Shown in pieces: positions 1 to 6,827 of a DNA stretch of 7,647 bases (positions within the stretch are counted from its first letter, which is position 1; each line of letters opens with the position of its first letter). The translations under genes and the position numbers were made by a program. Under the pieces are notes generated by a model, which was not told the DNA's origin, made no database searches, and worked only from the letters and a program-made list of their open reading frames with translations. Source of the DNA: JBPOIS01 sp052034295 (GTDB taxonomy: Bacteria > Pseudomonadota > Gammaproteobacteria > Pseudomonadales > Moraxellaceae); the NCBI GenBank assembly GCA_052034295.1, contig JBPOIS010000211.1, positions 1 through 7,647 on the forward strand, in the 5' to 3' direction.

Positions 1-81
1 GGGCTGCCAGCCTGACCACAGCAAGCCAGCCAGCCAGATCAGGCTGAGCCAGCACAGGCCGGGTGGAAATGGCCGCCCCAT
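1..81 (-). CDS. N-terminus of an exported or membrane-anchored protein, cut by left edge
   Basis: An ATG at 79-81 opens a minus-strand frame that stays open for 27 codons to the window edge. The visible protein starts MGRPFPPGLCWLSLIWLAG and continues LLWSGWQP. A short basic start is followed by a hydrophobic, tryptophan-rich stretch from about residue 9 to 24, which looks like a signal anchor or first membrane helix. There is no lipobox cysteine in the visible part. A good Shine-Dalgarno, AGGTGA, sits at 89-94, 7 nt before the ATG and inside the last codons of the upstream DUF1294 gene, whose stop is only 2 nt away, so the two are probably translationally coupled. The function cannot be told from 27 residues. 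The Trp/Leu-rich start followed by WQP loosely resembles the beginning of ComEC DNA-uptake channels, but that is a guess. Confidence 0.6.
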   Translation of the reverse strand, partial: MGRPFPPGLCWLSLIWLAGLLWSGWQP

Positions 82-83
82 CT

Positions 84-701
84 TCAGCTCACCTGTGCAA
101 AAAAACCAGCCTGCCCAAGCCAGGCCAGCAGGCCCAGTGCCAGCAGGTTCAGCCCCACTGTGACCCAGAACAGGCGGCGAAAGGGCTGCTTGCGGGTCTT
201 GTGGCGGAACCCCTGCTGGGCCAGCAGCGCACCGGGCCAGCCGCCGAGCAGCGACCACAGGTGCAGGGTATTTTCGGGGATGCGCGGCCCGCCGGTTCTG
301 GCGCGGGATTTGTCCCAGCCATACAGCACCACACTGACCACACTGGCCAGCGCACACCACAGCCACACCACACCCGGCACCACACCCGCCAGTCCCAGTC
401 CGGCCAGCCCGAGCAGCACCAGACCGCCGATGGCACCTGCCGGCACCCTGGATGCTGCAGCCGCAGACGCTGCAGGCGATGTTGCGGTTGGGGCAGGTCG
501 CAGCTGCTGGCAGCGAACCGCCTGCCAGCGGCCCTGGGGGTCGCGGCGCAGCTCAAACCCGATCAGCACCCCGGTGCTGGGCCGGGGCGTTTTTTCGGCG
601 AACTGGCCGATGTGCACAAAGGCACGCCCCCCCTGGGGCAACGGCACAAAGCCATAGCCTTGCTCATCATTCCACTGCTGGAGCGGGGCGGTGTGGCGCA
701 T
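84..701 (-). CDS. Cold-shock domain plus DUF1294 membrane protein
   Basis: This is a 205-residue two-domain protein when started at ATG 701. Residues 1-66 form a cold-shock (OB-fold) domain with an RNP1-like GYGFV at 15-19 and an RNP2-like FVHIGQF at 28-34, so it probably binds single-stranded RNA or DNA. An Ala/Pro-rich linker (about 69-88) leads to the DUF1294 part, with hydrophobic segments at about 90-127 and 178-198. Between them is the family's conserved core: YGWDKSRA (127-134), RIPE (140-143), LLGGWPGALLAQ (151-162) and FRHKTRK (165-171). The biochemical role of this family is unknown; a nucleic-acid-binding head tethered to the inner membrane is what the architecture shows. The start is ambiguous: ATG 701 has AGGGG 7 nt upstream and gives the family-like MRHTAPLQQW start. 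ATG 707 has AGGA at similar spacing, and GTG 743 would place the start inside the palindrome. The gene follows pilU and is probably cotranscribed with it. Confidence 0.85.
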   Translation of the reverse strand: MRHTAPLQQWNDEQGYGFVPLPQGGRAFVHIGQFAEKTPRPSTGVLIGFELRRDPQGRWQAVRCQQLRPAPTATSPAASAAAASRVPAGAIGGLVLLGLAGLGLAGVVPGVVWLWCALASVVSVVLYGWDKSRARTGGPRIPENTLHLWSLLGGWPGALLAQQGFRHKTRKQPFRRLFWVTVGLNLLALGLLAWLGQAGFFAQVS

Positions 702-721
702 GGGCATTCCCCTGTCCTGGA

Positions 722-759
722 TCTGGCCTATAGGCCAGACCACAGGTGGCAGGCCAGAC
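722..759. promoter_or_regulatory. 18-bp palindrome plus third half-site between pilU and the DUF1294 gene
   Basis: Positions 722-739 read TCTGGCCTATAGGCCAGA, a perfect 18-bp inverted repeat. A third copy of the half-site, AGGCCAGAC, lies at 751-759 and directly repeats 732-740 at a 19-bp offset, about two helical turns. All of it lies in the short non-coding gap between the pilU stop (762-764) and the ATG choices of the next gene (707 or 701). As RNA, the palindrome could form a 7-bp GC-rich stem with a TATA loop, but no T-run follows on either strand, so it is a poor intrinsic terminator. A dimeric regulator's operator, or an RNA hairpin that tunes expression of the downstream gene, are both possible. 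The pattern is directly seen; the function is inferred. Confidence 0.4.
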
Positions 760-761
760 GA

Positions 762-1886
762 TTATTCCGAATCATCAATGGTCAGGTTGCGTGTGGCCTG
801 GTCGAGGAAGCGGCTGTCCGAGTTGCTGCCCAGCTTGATCATCAGGCGCAGGTCGTTCGGGGCGTCGGCGTGCTTGATGGCGTCCTCGTAGGTGATTTCC
901 CCAGCGGTGTACAGGTCATACAGCGCCTGGTCAAAGGTCTGCATGCCCAGTTCACGCGAGCGCTTCATGATGCCCTTGATTTCGTGCACTTCGCCCTTGC
1001 GGATGTAATCGCTGATCAGTGGCGAGTTCAGCAGCACCTCGATACAGGCGCGGCGTGACTTGCCATCCGGGGTGGGCACCAGCTGCTGCGCCACGATGCC
1101 CTTGAGGTTCAGCGACAGGTCCATGTACAGCTGGCTGTGGCGGTCGGCCTCGAAGAAGTGGATGATCCGGTCCAGCGCCTGGTTGGCGTTGTTGGCGTGC
1201 AGGGTCGCCAGCACCAGGTGCCCGGTTTCGGCGAAGGCAATCGCATAGTCCATGACTTCGCGCGAGCGGATTTCCCCGATCAGGATCACGTCCGGGGCCT
1301 GCCGCAGGGTGTTTTTCAGGGCAATTTCAAAGGATTGGGTGTCGATGCCGACCTCGCGCTGGGTGATGATGCAGCCGGCGTGTTCATGCACAAACTCAAT
1401 CGGGTCTTCGATGGTGATGATGTGGCCGCGTGAGTTGTGGTTGCGGTGGCCGATCATCGACGCCAGCGAGGTGGATTTGCCGGTACCGGTCGCACCCACA
1501 AAAATGATGATGCCGCGCTTGGTCATCGCCAGATCCTTGATGACCGCAGGCAGGCGCAGGTCATCGACCTTGGGGATCTGGGTTTCGATTTTCCGCAGCA
1601 CCATGCCGGGCTGGTCGCGCTGGATGAAGGCGCTGACCCGGAAGCGTGCGGTCTTGTTGCGGTCGGTGATGGCAAAATTGCACTCGCGGGTGGTGCGGAA
1701 CTCATGCTTCTGGGCATCGGACATGATGCCCTCGACCAGTTGGCGCACCATCGCCGGCGACAGGGCGGTCTTGGTGACCGGCACGATCTTGCCGTTGATT
1801 TTCATGGAGGGGGCCACACCTTCGGTGATGAACAGGTCGGAGCCGTTCTTTTCCACCATCAGCCGCAGCAGGTCATCAAATTCCAT
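762..1886 (-). CDS. pilU: Type IV pilus retraction ATPase PilU
   Basis: This is a 374-residue cytoplasmic hexameric ATPase of the GspE/PilT secretion-ATPase superfamily, at the family's usual length. The N-terminal PAS-like half (about 1-105) precedes the RecA-like core. Visible motifs are Walker A GATGTGKST at 131-139, the Asp box ITIEDPIEFVHEH at 157-169, Walker B ILIGEIRS with Glu205, and the His box GHLVLATLHANNA from 222. The C-terminus lacks the AIRNLIRE motif of PilT and ends in the acidic DDSE, which separates it from PilT. PilU is an accessory motor that assists PilT in depolymerising pili during twitching and DNA uptake. The start is supported by AGGA at 1895-1898, 8 nt upstream of the ATG. 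It follows pilT by 21 nt, so the two are almost certainly one operon. Confidence 0.96.
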   Translation of the reverse strand: MEFDDLLRLMVEKNGSDLFITEGVAPSMKINGKIVPVTKTALSPAMVRQLVEGIMSDAQKHEFRTTRECNFAITDRNKTARFRVSAFIQRDQPGMVLRKIETQIPKVDDLRLPAVIKDLAMTKRGIIIFVGATGTGKSTSLASMIGHRNHNSRGHIITIEDPIEFVHEHAGCIITQREVGIDTQSFEIALKNTLRQAPDVILIGEIRSREVMDYAIAFAETGHLVLATLHANNANQALDRIIHFFEADRHSQLYMDLSLNLKGIVAQQLVPTPDGKSRRACIEVLLNSPLISDYIRKGEVHEIKGIMKRSRELGMQTFDQALYDLYTAGEITYEDAIKHADAPNDLRLMIKLGSNSDSRFLDQATRNLTIDDSE

Positions 1887-1907
1887 GGCCAGTTTCCTTT
1901 TGGCGGA

Positions 1908-2948
1908 TTAACTCATGAACGAATCGGGTTGTTTGGCCGCCGACTTGGCCACAGCCGGGGTGATGATGCCACGCTGCACCAGCCCCTTGAGGCTCTGGTC
2001 CAGGGTGGTCATGCCATAGCTGGCCCCGGTCTGGATCGCTGAATACATCTGCGCGACCTTGTTTTCGCGGATCAGGTTGCGGATCGCCGGGATGCCGATC
2101 ATGATTTCGTGGGCGGCCACCCGGCCACCGCCGGTTTTTTTCAGCAGGGTCTGGGAAATGACCGCCTGCAGCGATTCCGACAGCATGGCGCGCACCATTT
2201 CCTTTTCGTCGGCGGGGAACACGTCCACCACCCGGTCGATGGTCTTGGCCGCCGAGGTGGTGTGCAGGGTGCCAAACACCAGGTGCCCGGTTTCGGCGGC
2301 GGTCAGCGCCAGCCGGATGGTTTCCAGATCGCGCATCTCACCCACCAGGATGATGTCCGGATCTTCCCGCAGCGCCGAACGCAGCGCTTCGTTGAAGCCG
2401 TGGGTGTCGCGGTGCACTTCACGCTGGTTGATCAGGCATTTTTTGGACTGGTGTACAAATTCGATCGGGTCCTCGATGGTGAGGATATGGTCAAAGCGGT
2501 TCGAGTTGATGAAGTCGAGCATCGCCGCCAGGGTGGTGGACTTGCCCGAGCCGGTCGGTCCGGTGACCAGCACGATGCCGCGCGGGTATTCGCAGATGTC
2601 CTTGAACACCTGGCCCAGCCCCAGATCCTCCATGGTCAGCACCTTGCTGGGAATGGTCCGGAACACCGCGCCCGCGCCACGGTTCTGGTTGAAGGCATTC
2701 ACGCGGAAGCGGGCGATGCCGGGCACTTCAAAGGAAAAGTCGGTTTCCAGAAACTCTTCATAATCACGGCGCTGCTTGTCGTTCATGATGTCATAAACGA
2801 GGCGGTGGACTTCCTTGTGCTCCATGGCGGGCAGGTTGATGCGGCGCACTTCGCCATCGACGCGGATCATCGGCGGCAGGCCGGCAGACAGGTGCAGGTC
2901 GGAAGCGCCATTTTTGGCGGAGAAAGCCAGCAGTTCAGTAATGTCCAT
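1908..2948 (-). CDS. pilT: Type IV pilus retraction ATPase PilT
   Basis: This 346-residue protein is the main motor that pulls PilA subunits out of the pilus base, powering twitching motility, surface sensing and DNA uptake. Walker A GPTGSGKST is at 130-138 with catalytic Lys136. The Asp box LTIEDPIEFVH begins at 156, Walker B LVGEMRD is at 201-207 with Glu204, the His box is GHLVFGTLHTTSA from 221, and the PilT signature AIRNLIRE is at 288-295. The frame stays open upstream as far as 3581 through the antisense of yggS. The family's start (MDITELLAFSAKNGASDLHL) and length fix the start at 2948. The nearest Shine-Dalgarno is AAAGG, about 10 nt upstream, slightly far. It is the first gene of a pilT-pilU unit, divergent from yggS, an arrangement also known in Pseudomonas. 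Confidence 0.97.
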   Translation of the reverse strand: MDITELLAFSAKNGASDLHLSAGLPPMIRVDGEVRRINLPAMEHKEVHRLVYDIMNDKQRRDYEEFLETDFSFEVPGIARFRVNAFNQNRGAGAVFRTIPSKVLTMEDLGLGQVFKDICEYPRGIVLVTGPTGSGKSTTLAAMLDFINSNRFDHILTIEDPIEFVHQSKKCLINQREVHRDTHGFNEALRSALREDPDIILVGEMRDLETIRLALTAAETGHLVFGTLHTTSAAKTIDRVVDVFPADEKEMVRAMLSESLQAVISQTLLKKTGGGRVAAHEIMIGIPAIRNLIRENKVAQMYSAIQTGASYGMTTLDQSLKGLVQRGIITPAVAKSAAKQPDSFMS

Positions 2949-3023
2949 ATTGCGAAAACCTTTATACTCGGCGTACGGTGCGAAAGCCCGATTGACCATG
3001 ACCAGAAAACACTGGAACCGATG
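2949..3023. promoter_or_regulatory. Divergent pilT / yggS intergenic region with candidate -10 boxes
   Basis: The gap between the divergent starts of pilT and yggS must carry at least one promoter. On the plus strand TATACT at 2963-2968 matches five of six bases of a sigma70 -10 box and would start transcription near 2975, a sensible leader for yggS, but no good -35 is visible. On the minus strand the overlapping TATAAA (2967 down to 2962) would begin a transcript only about 7 nt before the pilT ATG and would exclude its Shine-Dalgarno, so pilT is more likely read from further upstream, inside the yggS 5' end. TGCGAAA also occurs twice in direct orientation, at 2951-2957 and 2979-2985. Confidence 0.3.
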
Positions 3024-3701
3024 ATGACTGATTTTGCGCAAGCACGGCAACAGGTGATGCAGGCAATTCTGCAGGCTTGTGATGCAGTTGGTCGTTCTGC
3101 GGCAACCGTCCAGCTGCTGGCGGTGTCCAAGACCCAGCCTGCGGCGGCCCTGCGTGCCCTGTTTGCCGCCGGTCAGCGCCAGTTTGGCGAAAATTACGTG
3201 CAGGAGGCGCTGGCCAAGCGGACCGAGCTGGCCGACCTGCCGATTGAGTGGCACCTGATCGGGCATTTGCAGCGCAACAAGACCCGTGAGGTGGCCGAGG
3301 CCTTTGACTGGGTGCACAGCGTGGACCGGCTGCTGGTGGCCGAGCGGCTGTCGGCGCAGCGTCCCGAAGGGCGGCCGGACCTGAATGTGTGCCTGCAGGT
3401 GAACATCGACGGTGAGGACAGCAAATCCGGCTGCTCCCCGGAGCAGGTGGCCGGGCTGGTGGCGGCCATTTCGGCGTTGCCCCGGTTGCGCCTGCGTGGG
3501 TTGATGGTGATTCCGGCCCGTGACCATCAGGATGCTTTCGTGCGCACGCGGGCACTGTTTGAGTCGGTGCGGACGTCCCACCGGCAGCCACAGGACTGGG
3601 ACACGCTGAGCATGGGCATGTCGGCGGATTTTGCCGGGGCCATCGCGGCGGGCAGTACCTGCGTGCGGATCGGCACGGCGCTGTTTGGAGCACGGGCATG
3701 A
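3024..3701 (+). CDS. yggS: YggS/PROSC family PLP-homeostasis protein
   Basis: This is a 225-residue, single-domain TIM-barrel protein of the YggS/PLPBP family (E. coli YggS is about 234). It binds pyridoxal 5'-phosphate in the cytoplasm and buffers the free vitamin B6 pool. Loss in other bacteria disturbs amino-acid and PNP balance, and no catalytic activity is firmly known. The PLP-linking lysine is Lys36 in LLAVSKTQP. Other signatures are FGENYVQEA at 54-62, WHLIGHLQRNK at 76-86, SMGMSADF at 197-204 and the phosphate-site RIGTALFG at 215-222. Two ATGs lie in tandem at 3021 and 3024. GGAA at 3014-3017 is 6 nt from the second, so I chose 3024, though 3021 is possible. Its stop overlaps the dsbD start as ATGA. 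The common partners yggT and proC are absent downstream. Confidence 0.95.
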   Translation: MTDFAQARQQVMQAILQACDAVGRSAATVQLLAVSKTQPAAALRALFAAGQRQFGENYVQEALAKRTELADLPIEWHLIGHLQRNKTREVAEAFDWVHSVDRLLVAERLSAQRPEGRPDLNVCLQVNIDGEDSKSGCSPEQVAGLVAAISALPRLRLRGLMVIPARDHQDAFVRTRALFESVRTSHRQPQDWDTLSMGMSADFAGAIAAGSTCVRIGTALFGARA

Positions 3702-5812
3702 GCCCCCGGGGCCTTGGGCTGTTGCTGCTTTGGGGCCTGTGTCTGCTGGCCAGTCCGGGCTGGGCCAGCAGTCTGGACTGGCTGTCGCAGGGGCGCAGCC
3801 TGCTGGATGGGGGGCTGGGCAGCGCGGCGTCGGCCCCGGCCAGTCCGGTGCTGGGCAAGCGGCCAGTGTTTTTGCCGGTGGAGCAGGCCTTTGTGGTGCA
3901 GGGGCGGCAGGAGGGGGAGTCGCTGCTGCTCAGTGTGACGGTCACGCCGGGCCATTATGTGTATCAGCAGCGCTTTGCCTTGACCCCGTCTGCTGGGGTC
4001 AGGCTCGGCCCGTTACAGTATTCGCGCGCACCAGTGTTTGTGGATGATCCGGATTTTGGCCGGGTGCCGGTGTTTGACCAGTCGGTCGAGGTGCGTGCAA
4101 CCGTGCAGGGACAGGGCGAGGTGGGTTATCGCTGGCAGGGTTGTGCCAAAGCCGGACTGTGCTACCCGCCCCAGCAGGGGACGCTTCGGGTGGAGGCCGT
4201 GTCGCGTGCCGCCGGGACCAGGCCTGTGCCCGCCGACTATGCGGCCATTCAGGTGCCCCGTGAGGCCCTGACCGTGCCGTCGCTGCTGACCACCCTGCGC
4301 AAGCCCGGGGCCGATGTGCACATCATTCCCCTGCCTTCGGCACAGGCCACCGTGGACCCCGGCGCGGTGGCGCGTGAGGCTGGGTCGGTCAGTGCCGGAG
4401 AAGTGTTTGACTGGCCCTATCCGCCGGTGATGCCGCGCGAACCCCGGGTGTGGTGGCCATGGGCCACCGGAGCCAGTGCACCGGCTGCGATGGCCACAGA
4501 TCCGGCGGTCCCTCAGCCGGATGGGGTGGTGGATCTGGACCCGTTCGGGCTGGGCCGTCATCCGTTGACTGCACTGCTGTTGCTGTTTCTGGCCGGGCTG
4601 GGGCTGGCGTTCACCCCCTGCGTGCTGCCGATGCTGCCGATTGTGGCCAATCTGGTCGCACGCCAGCACCGACGGTCGCCCTGGCATGGCTTTGCGCTGG
4701 CGGCCAGCTATGGGGTGGGGGTGGCCAGCAGTTACGCCCTGCTGGGGGCGCTGGTGGCGCTGTTTGGCCATCAGCTCAACCTGATTGGCTGGCTGCAGCA
4801 GCCTGCGGTGTTGCTGGGGTTTGCGGCGGTGTTTGTGCTGCTGGCGGCGGCCAGTTTTGATCTGGTGCAGCTGCGGCTGCCGTCACGGCTGCGCGACTGG
4901 GTGAGCCGGGTGGGGCAGCACGGACAGCATGCGCGCTGGGGCGGCAGTGTGCTGGGCAGCGCGGTGGCCGGGTTTTTGTCTGCGCTGGTGGTGTCGCCCT
5001 GTGTGTCGGCCCCACTGGCCGGTGTCCTGCTGTCGGTGTCCACGGTGGGCAATCCGCTGCTCGGGGCGGCCGCCCTGTTCATGCTCGGGCTGGGGCTGAG
5101 CCTGCCATTGATGCTGCTGGGGGCCACGGAAGGGCGGCTGTTGCCGAAGGCCGGGCTGTGGCTGGACTGGGTGCGGCAGGGCTTCGGGCTGCTGTTGCTG
5201 GCGGTGGCGCTGGTGCTGGTGGGCCGGATCTGGCAGCAGCCCTGGCTGCTGGGGCTGTGGTCGGCCCTGTTCTTCCTGCTGGCGAGCTGGATGGCCAGCT
5301 GGGCGGGGCGGGCGCGCTGGGTCAGCCGTGCAGCGGCAGCCATGTTGGGCAGCTGGGGGCTGATCGTGCTGGCCGGGCTGGCACTTGGCAACAGCGACCC
5401 CTGGCATCCGCTGGAGTCCTCCAGGACGCTGCTGGCCCCGGTTGCGGCCACCCCGGCCAGCCCGGACCTGCAGGCCATCCGTGCCGCCCCGGTGATTCAC
5501 CGGCTGGAGGAGCTGGAGGCGCTGCGCCAGCAGCACCCGCGCCTGCTGGTGGACGTGACGGCCGATTGGTGCATCAGTTGCAAGGTGATGGAGCGTGAGC
5601 TGTTCGGGGCGGACATCCTGCCAGCCCTGCAGGGCTGGCAGCGGGTGCGGCTGGATGTGACCGACAGCAATGTCGACAGCCAGCGGGTGCTGCAGCAGCT
5701 CGGACTGTTTGGCCCACCGGCGCTGCTGTTTTATCAGGATGGCCAGCGGGTGCAGCAACTGACCGGCGAAACCAGCCGCGAGCAGCTGGCAGCCACACTG
5801 GCCGCGCTGTGA
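3698..5812 (+). CDS. dsbD: Thiol:disulfide interchange protein DsbD
   Basis: A 704-residue inner-membrane electron carrier that passes reducing power from cytoplasmic thioredoxin to periplasmic DsbC/DsbG-type and cytochrome c maturation partners. A signal peptide (about 1-23, ending GWA) precedes the alpha domain with redox Cys149 and Cys155 in GCAKAGLC. The membrane domain (about 288-565) carries the paired cysteines Cys308 in TPCVLPMLP and Cys435 in SPCVSAPL. The C-terminal thioredoxin-like gamma domain has Cys625-Ile-Ser-Cys628 (DWCISCK) and the cis-proline loop GPPALLF at 672-678. All six redox cysteines are present, so the protein looks functional. It is about 140 residues longer than E. 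coli DsbD, mainly from a Pro/Ala-rich linker at about 165-285. The start overlaps the yggS stop (ATGA), implying translational coupling. The stop is 4 nt from the convergent hemB stop. Confidence 0.96.
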   Translation: MSPRGLGLLLLWGLCLLASPGWASSLDWLSQGRSLLDGGLGSAASAPASPVLGKRPVFLPVEQAFVVQGRQEGESLLLSVTVTPGHYVYQQRFALTPSAGVRLGPLQYSRAPVFVDDPDFGRVPVFDQSVEVRATVQGQGEVGYRWQGCAKAGLCYPPQQGTLRVEAVSRAAGTRPVPADYAAIQVPREALTVPSLLTTLRKPGADVHIIPLPSAQATVDPGAVAREAGSVSAGEVFDWPYPPVMPREPRVWWPWATGASAPAAMATDPAVPQPDGVVDLDPFGLGRHPLTALLLLFLAGLGLAFTPCVLPMLPIVANLVARQHRRSPWHGFALAASYGVGVASSYALLGALVALFGHQLNLIGWLQQPAVLLGFAAVFVLLAAASFDLVQLRLPSRLRDWVSRVGQHGQHARWGGSVLGSAVAGFLSALVVSPCVSAPLAGVLLSVSTVGNPLLGAAALFMLGLGLSLPLMLLGATEGRLLPKAGLWLDWVRQGFGLLLLAVALVLVGRIWQQPWLLGLWSALFFLLASWMASWAGRARWVSRAAAAMLGSWGLIVLAGLALGNSDPWHPLESSRTLLAPVAATPASPDLQAIRAAPVIHRLEELEALRQQHPRLLVDVTADWCISCKVMERELFGADILPALQGWQRVRLDVTDSNVDSQRVLQQLGLFGPPALLFYQDGQRVQQLTGETSREQLAATLAAL

Positions 5813-5816
5813 CGGT

Positions 5817-6827
5817 TCAGGCGCTGCGCAGCATCCGGGCGGCCTGTTCGGCAAAATAGGTCAGAATGCCATCTGCACCGCCCCGGCGCAGGCCCAGCAG
5901 CGATTCGAGGATCACCGCTTCGGACAGCCAGCCGTTCTGGATGGCCGCCATGTGCATGGCGTATTCACCGCTGACCTGATACACAAAAGTCGGCACGCCA
6001 AAGCTGTCCTTGATTTCCCGCACCAGATCCAGATAGGGCTGGCCGGGCTTGACCATCACCAGATCGGCCCCTTCCTGCAGGTCCAGCGCCACTTCGTGCA
6101 GGGCTTCCAGCCGGTTGCCCGCATCCATCTGATAGTGTTTTTTGTGCCCGCCCTTCAGGTTGCTGGCACTGCCCACAGCATCGCGGAATGGACCATAGTA
6201 GGCCGAGGCGTATTTGGCGGCATAGGACAGGATGGCGGTGTGGATGTGGCCTTCGGCTTCCAGCGCCTGCCGGATTGCACCCACCCGTCCATCCATCATG
6301 TCGCTGGGGGCCACGATGTCCGCTCCGGCTTCGGCATGGCTGAGCGCCTGCCTGACCAGCACGGCGACGGTCGGGTCATTCACCACATAGCCGGTTTCGT
6401 CGGTCAGGCCATCCTGCCCGTGGCTGGTGTATGGGTCCAGCGCCACATCACTGATCAGCACCAGCTCCGGCAGCTCTTTTTTCAGGGTGCGCAGGGTGGT
6501 CTGCACCAGCCCATCCGGTCGCCACGCCGCAGACGCGTCCAGGGATTTGTCCGATTGCGGGGTCACCGGGAACAGGGCCAGGGTGGTCACCCCGAGCGCC
6601 AGCAGGGTTTCGGCGTGTTTCAGCAGCAAATCCACCGACAGCCGCTCAATGCCCGGCATGCTGGCAATCGCCTGCCGCTGCTGGGTGCCCGGCAGCACAA
6701 ACACCGGGGCAATCAGGTGCTGCGGCTGCAGCAGGGTCTCGCTGAGCATCTGGCGCAGCGCATCGTGACGGCGCATCCGGCGCAGTCGGGTGGCTGGAAA
6801 AGGAGCACGATTGAACGCAAAGGTCAT
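5817..6827 (-). CDS. hemB: Delta-aminolevulinic acid dehydratase (porphobilinogen synthase)
   Basis: This 336-residue cytoplasmic enzyme condenses two 5-aminolevulinate molecules into porphobilinogen, the second common step of tetrapyrrole and heme synthesis. The two active-site lysines are Lys205 in SYAAKYASAYYGPFRDA and the Schiff-base Lys260 in LVMVKPGQPYLD; the numbering matches what I recall for the Pseudomonas aeruginosa enzyme. The metal-site segment reads SDVALDPYTSHGQDG (126-140), with Asp127, Asp131 and Asp139 where zinc-type enzymes have three cysteines. It is therefore the aspartate-rich, Mg-dependent (zinc-independent) class. The N-terminal arm with RLRRMRR is normal for octamer assembly. 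ATG 6827 gives the family's length, although only a weak GGGA lies upstream. It is probably transcribed alone, divergent from the thioesterase gene. Confidence 0.97.
   Translation of the reverse strand: MTFAFNRAPFPATRLRRMRRHDALRQMLSETLLQPQHLIAPVFVLPGTQQRQAIASMPGIERLSVDLLLKHAETLLALGVTTLALFPVTPQSDKSLDASAAWRPDGLVQTTLRTLKKELPELVLISDVALDPYTSHGQDGLTDETGYVVNDPTVAVLVRQALSHAEAGADIVAPSDMMDGRVGAIRQALEAEGHIHTAILSYAAKYASAYYGPFRDAVGSASNLKGGHKKHYQMDAGNRLEALHEVALDLQEGADLVMVKPGQPYLDLVREIKDSFGVPTFVYQVSGEYAMHMAAIQNGWLSEAVILESLLGLRRGGADGILTYFAEQAARMLRSA

Noticed and set aside
722..739. The palindrome after pilU as a rho-independent terminator
   Set aside because: The stem is short and no T-run follows it on either strand.
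63..2042. Several long plus-strand open frames opposite the DUF1294 gene and pilU (63-1058, 1252-1911, 1437-2042)
   Set aside because: They are antisense to convincingly identified genes, have compositions typical of shadow frames (His/Gln/Arg rich) and contain no recognisable motifs.
2949..3581. N-terminal extension of PilT through the antisense of yggS
   Set aside because: The extension matches no PilT feature. The family start MDITELL at 2948 gives the normal length, and yggS is clearly the real gene here.
2109..3701. A 530-codon plus-strand open frame running through the antisense of pilT and into yggS
   Set aside because: Only the part from 3024 looks like a protein family (YggS). The upstream part is the complement of highly conserved pilT codons and has the biased His/Gln/Gly composition of a GC-rich shadow frame.
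4712..4748. Possible G-quadruplex in dsbD (G-runs at 4712-4715, 4717-4721 and 4744-4748)
   Set aside because: There are only three runs of three or more G's and one long gap. The strand bias follows Gly/Leu/Val codon use in membrane helices.
4595..5098. Repeated GGGCTGGGGCTG at 4595-4606 and 5087-5098
   Set aside because: Both encode GLGL in membrane helices with the same preferred codons and sit at non-equivalent places in DsbD, so they reflect composition rather than a repeat element.
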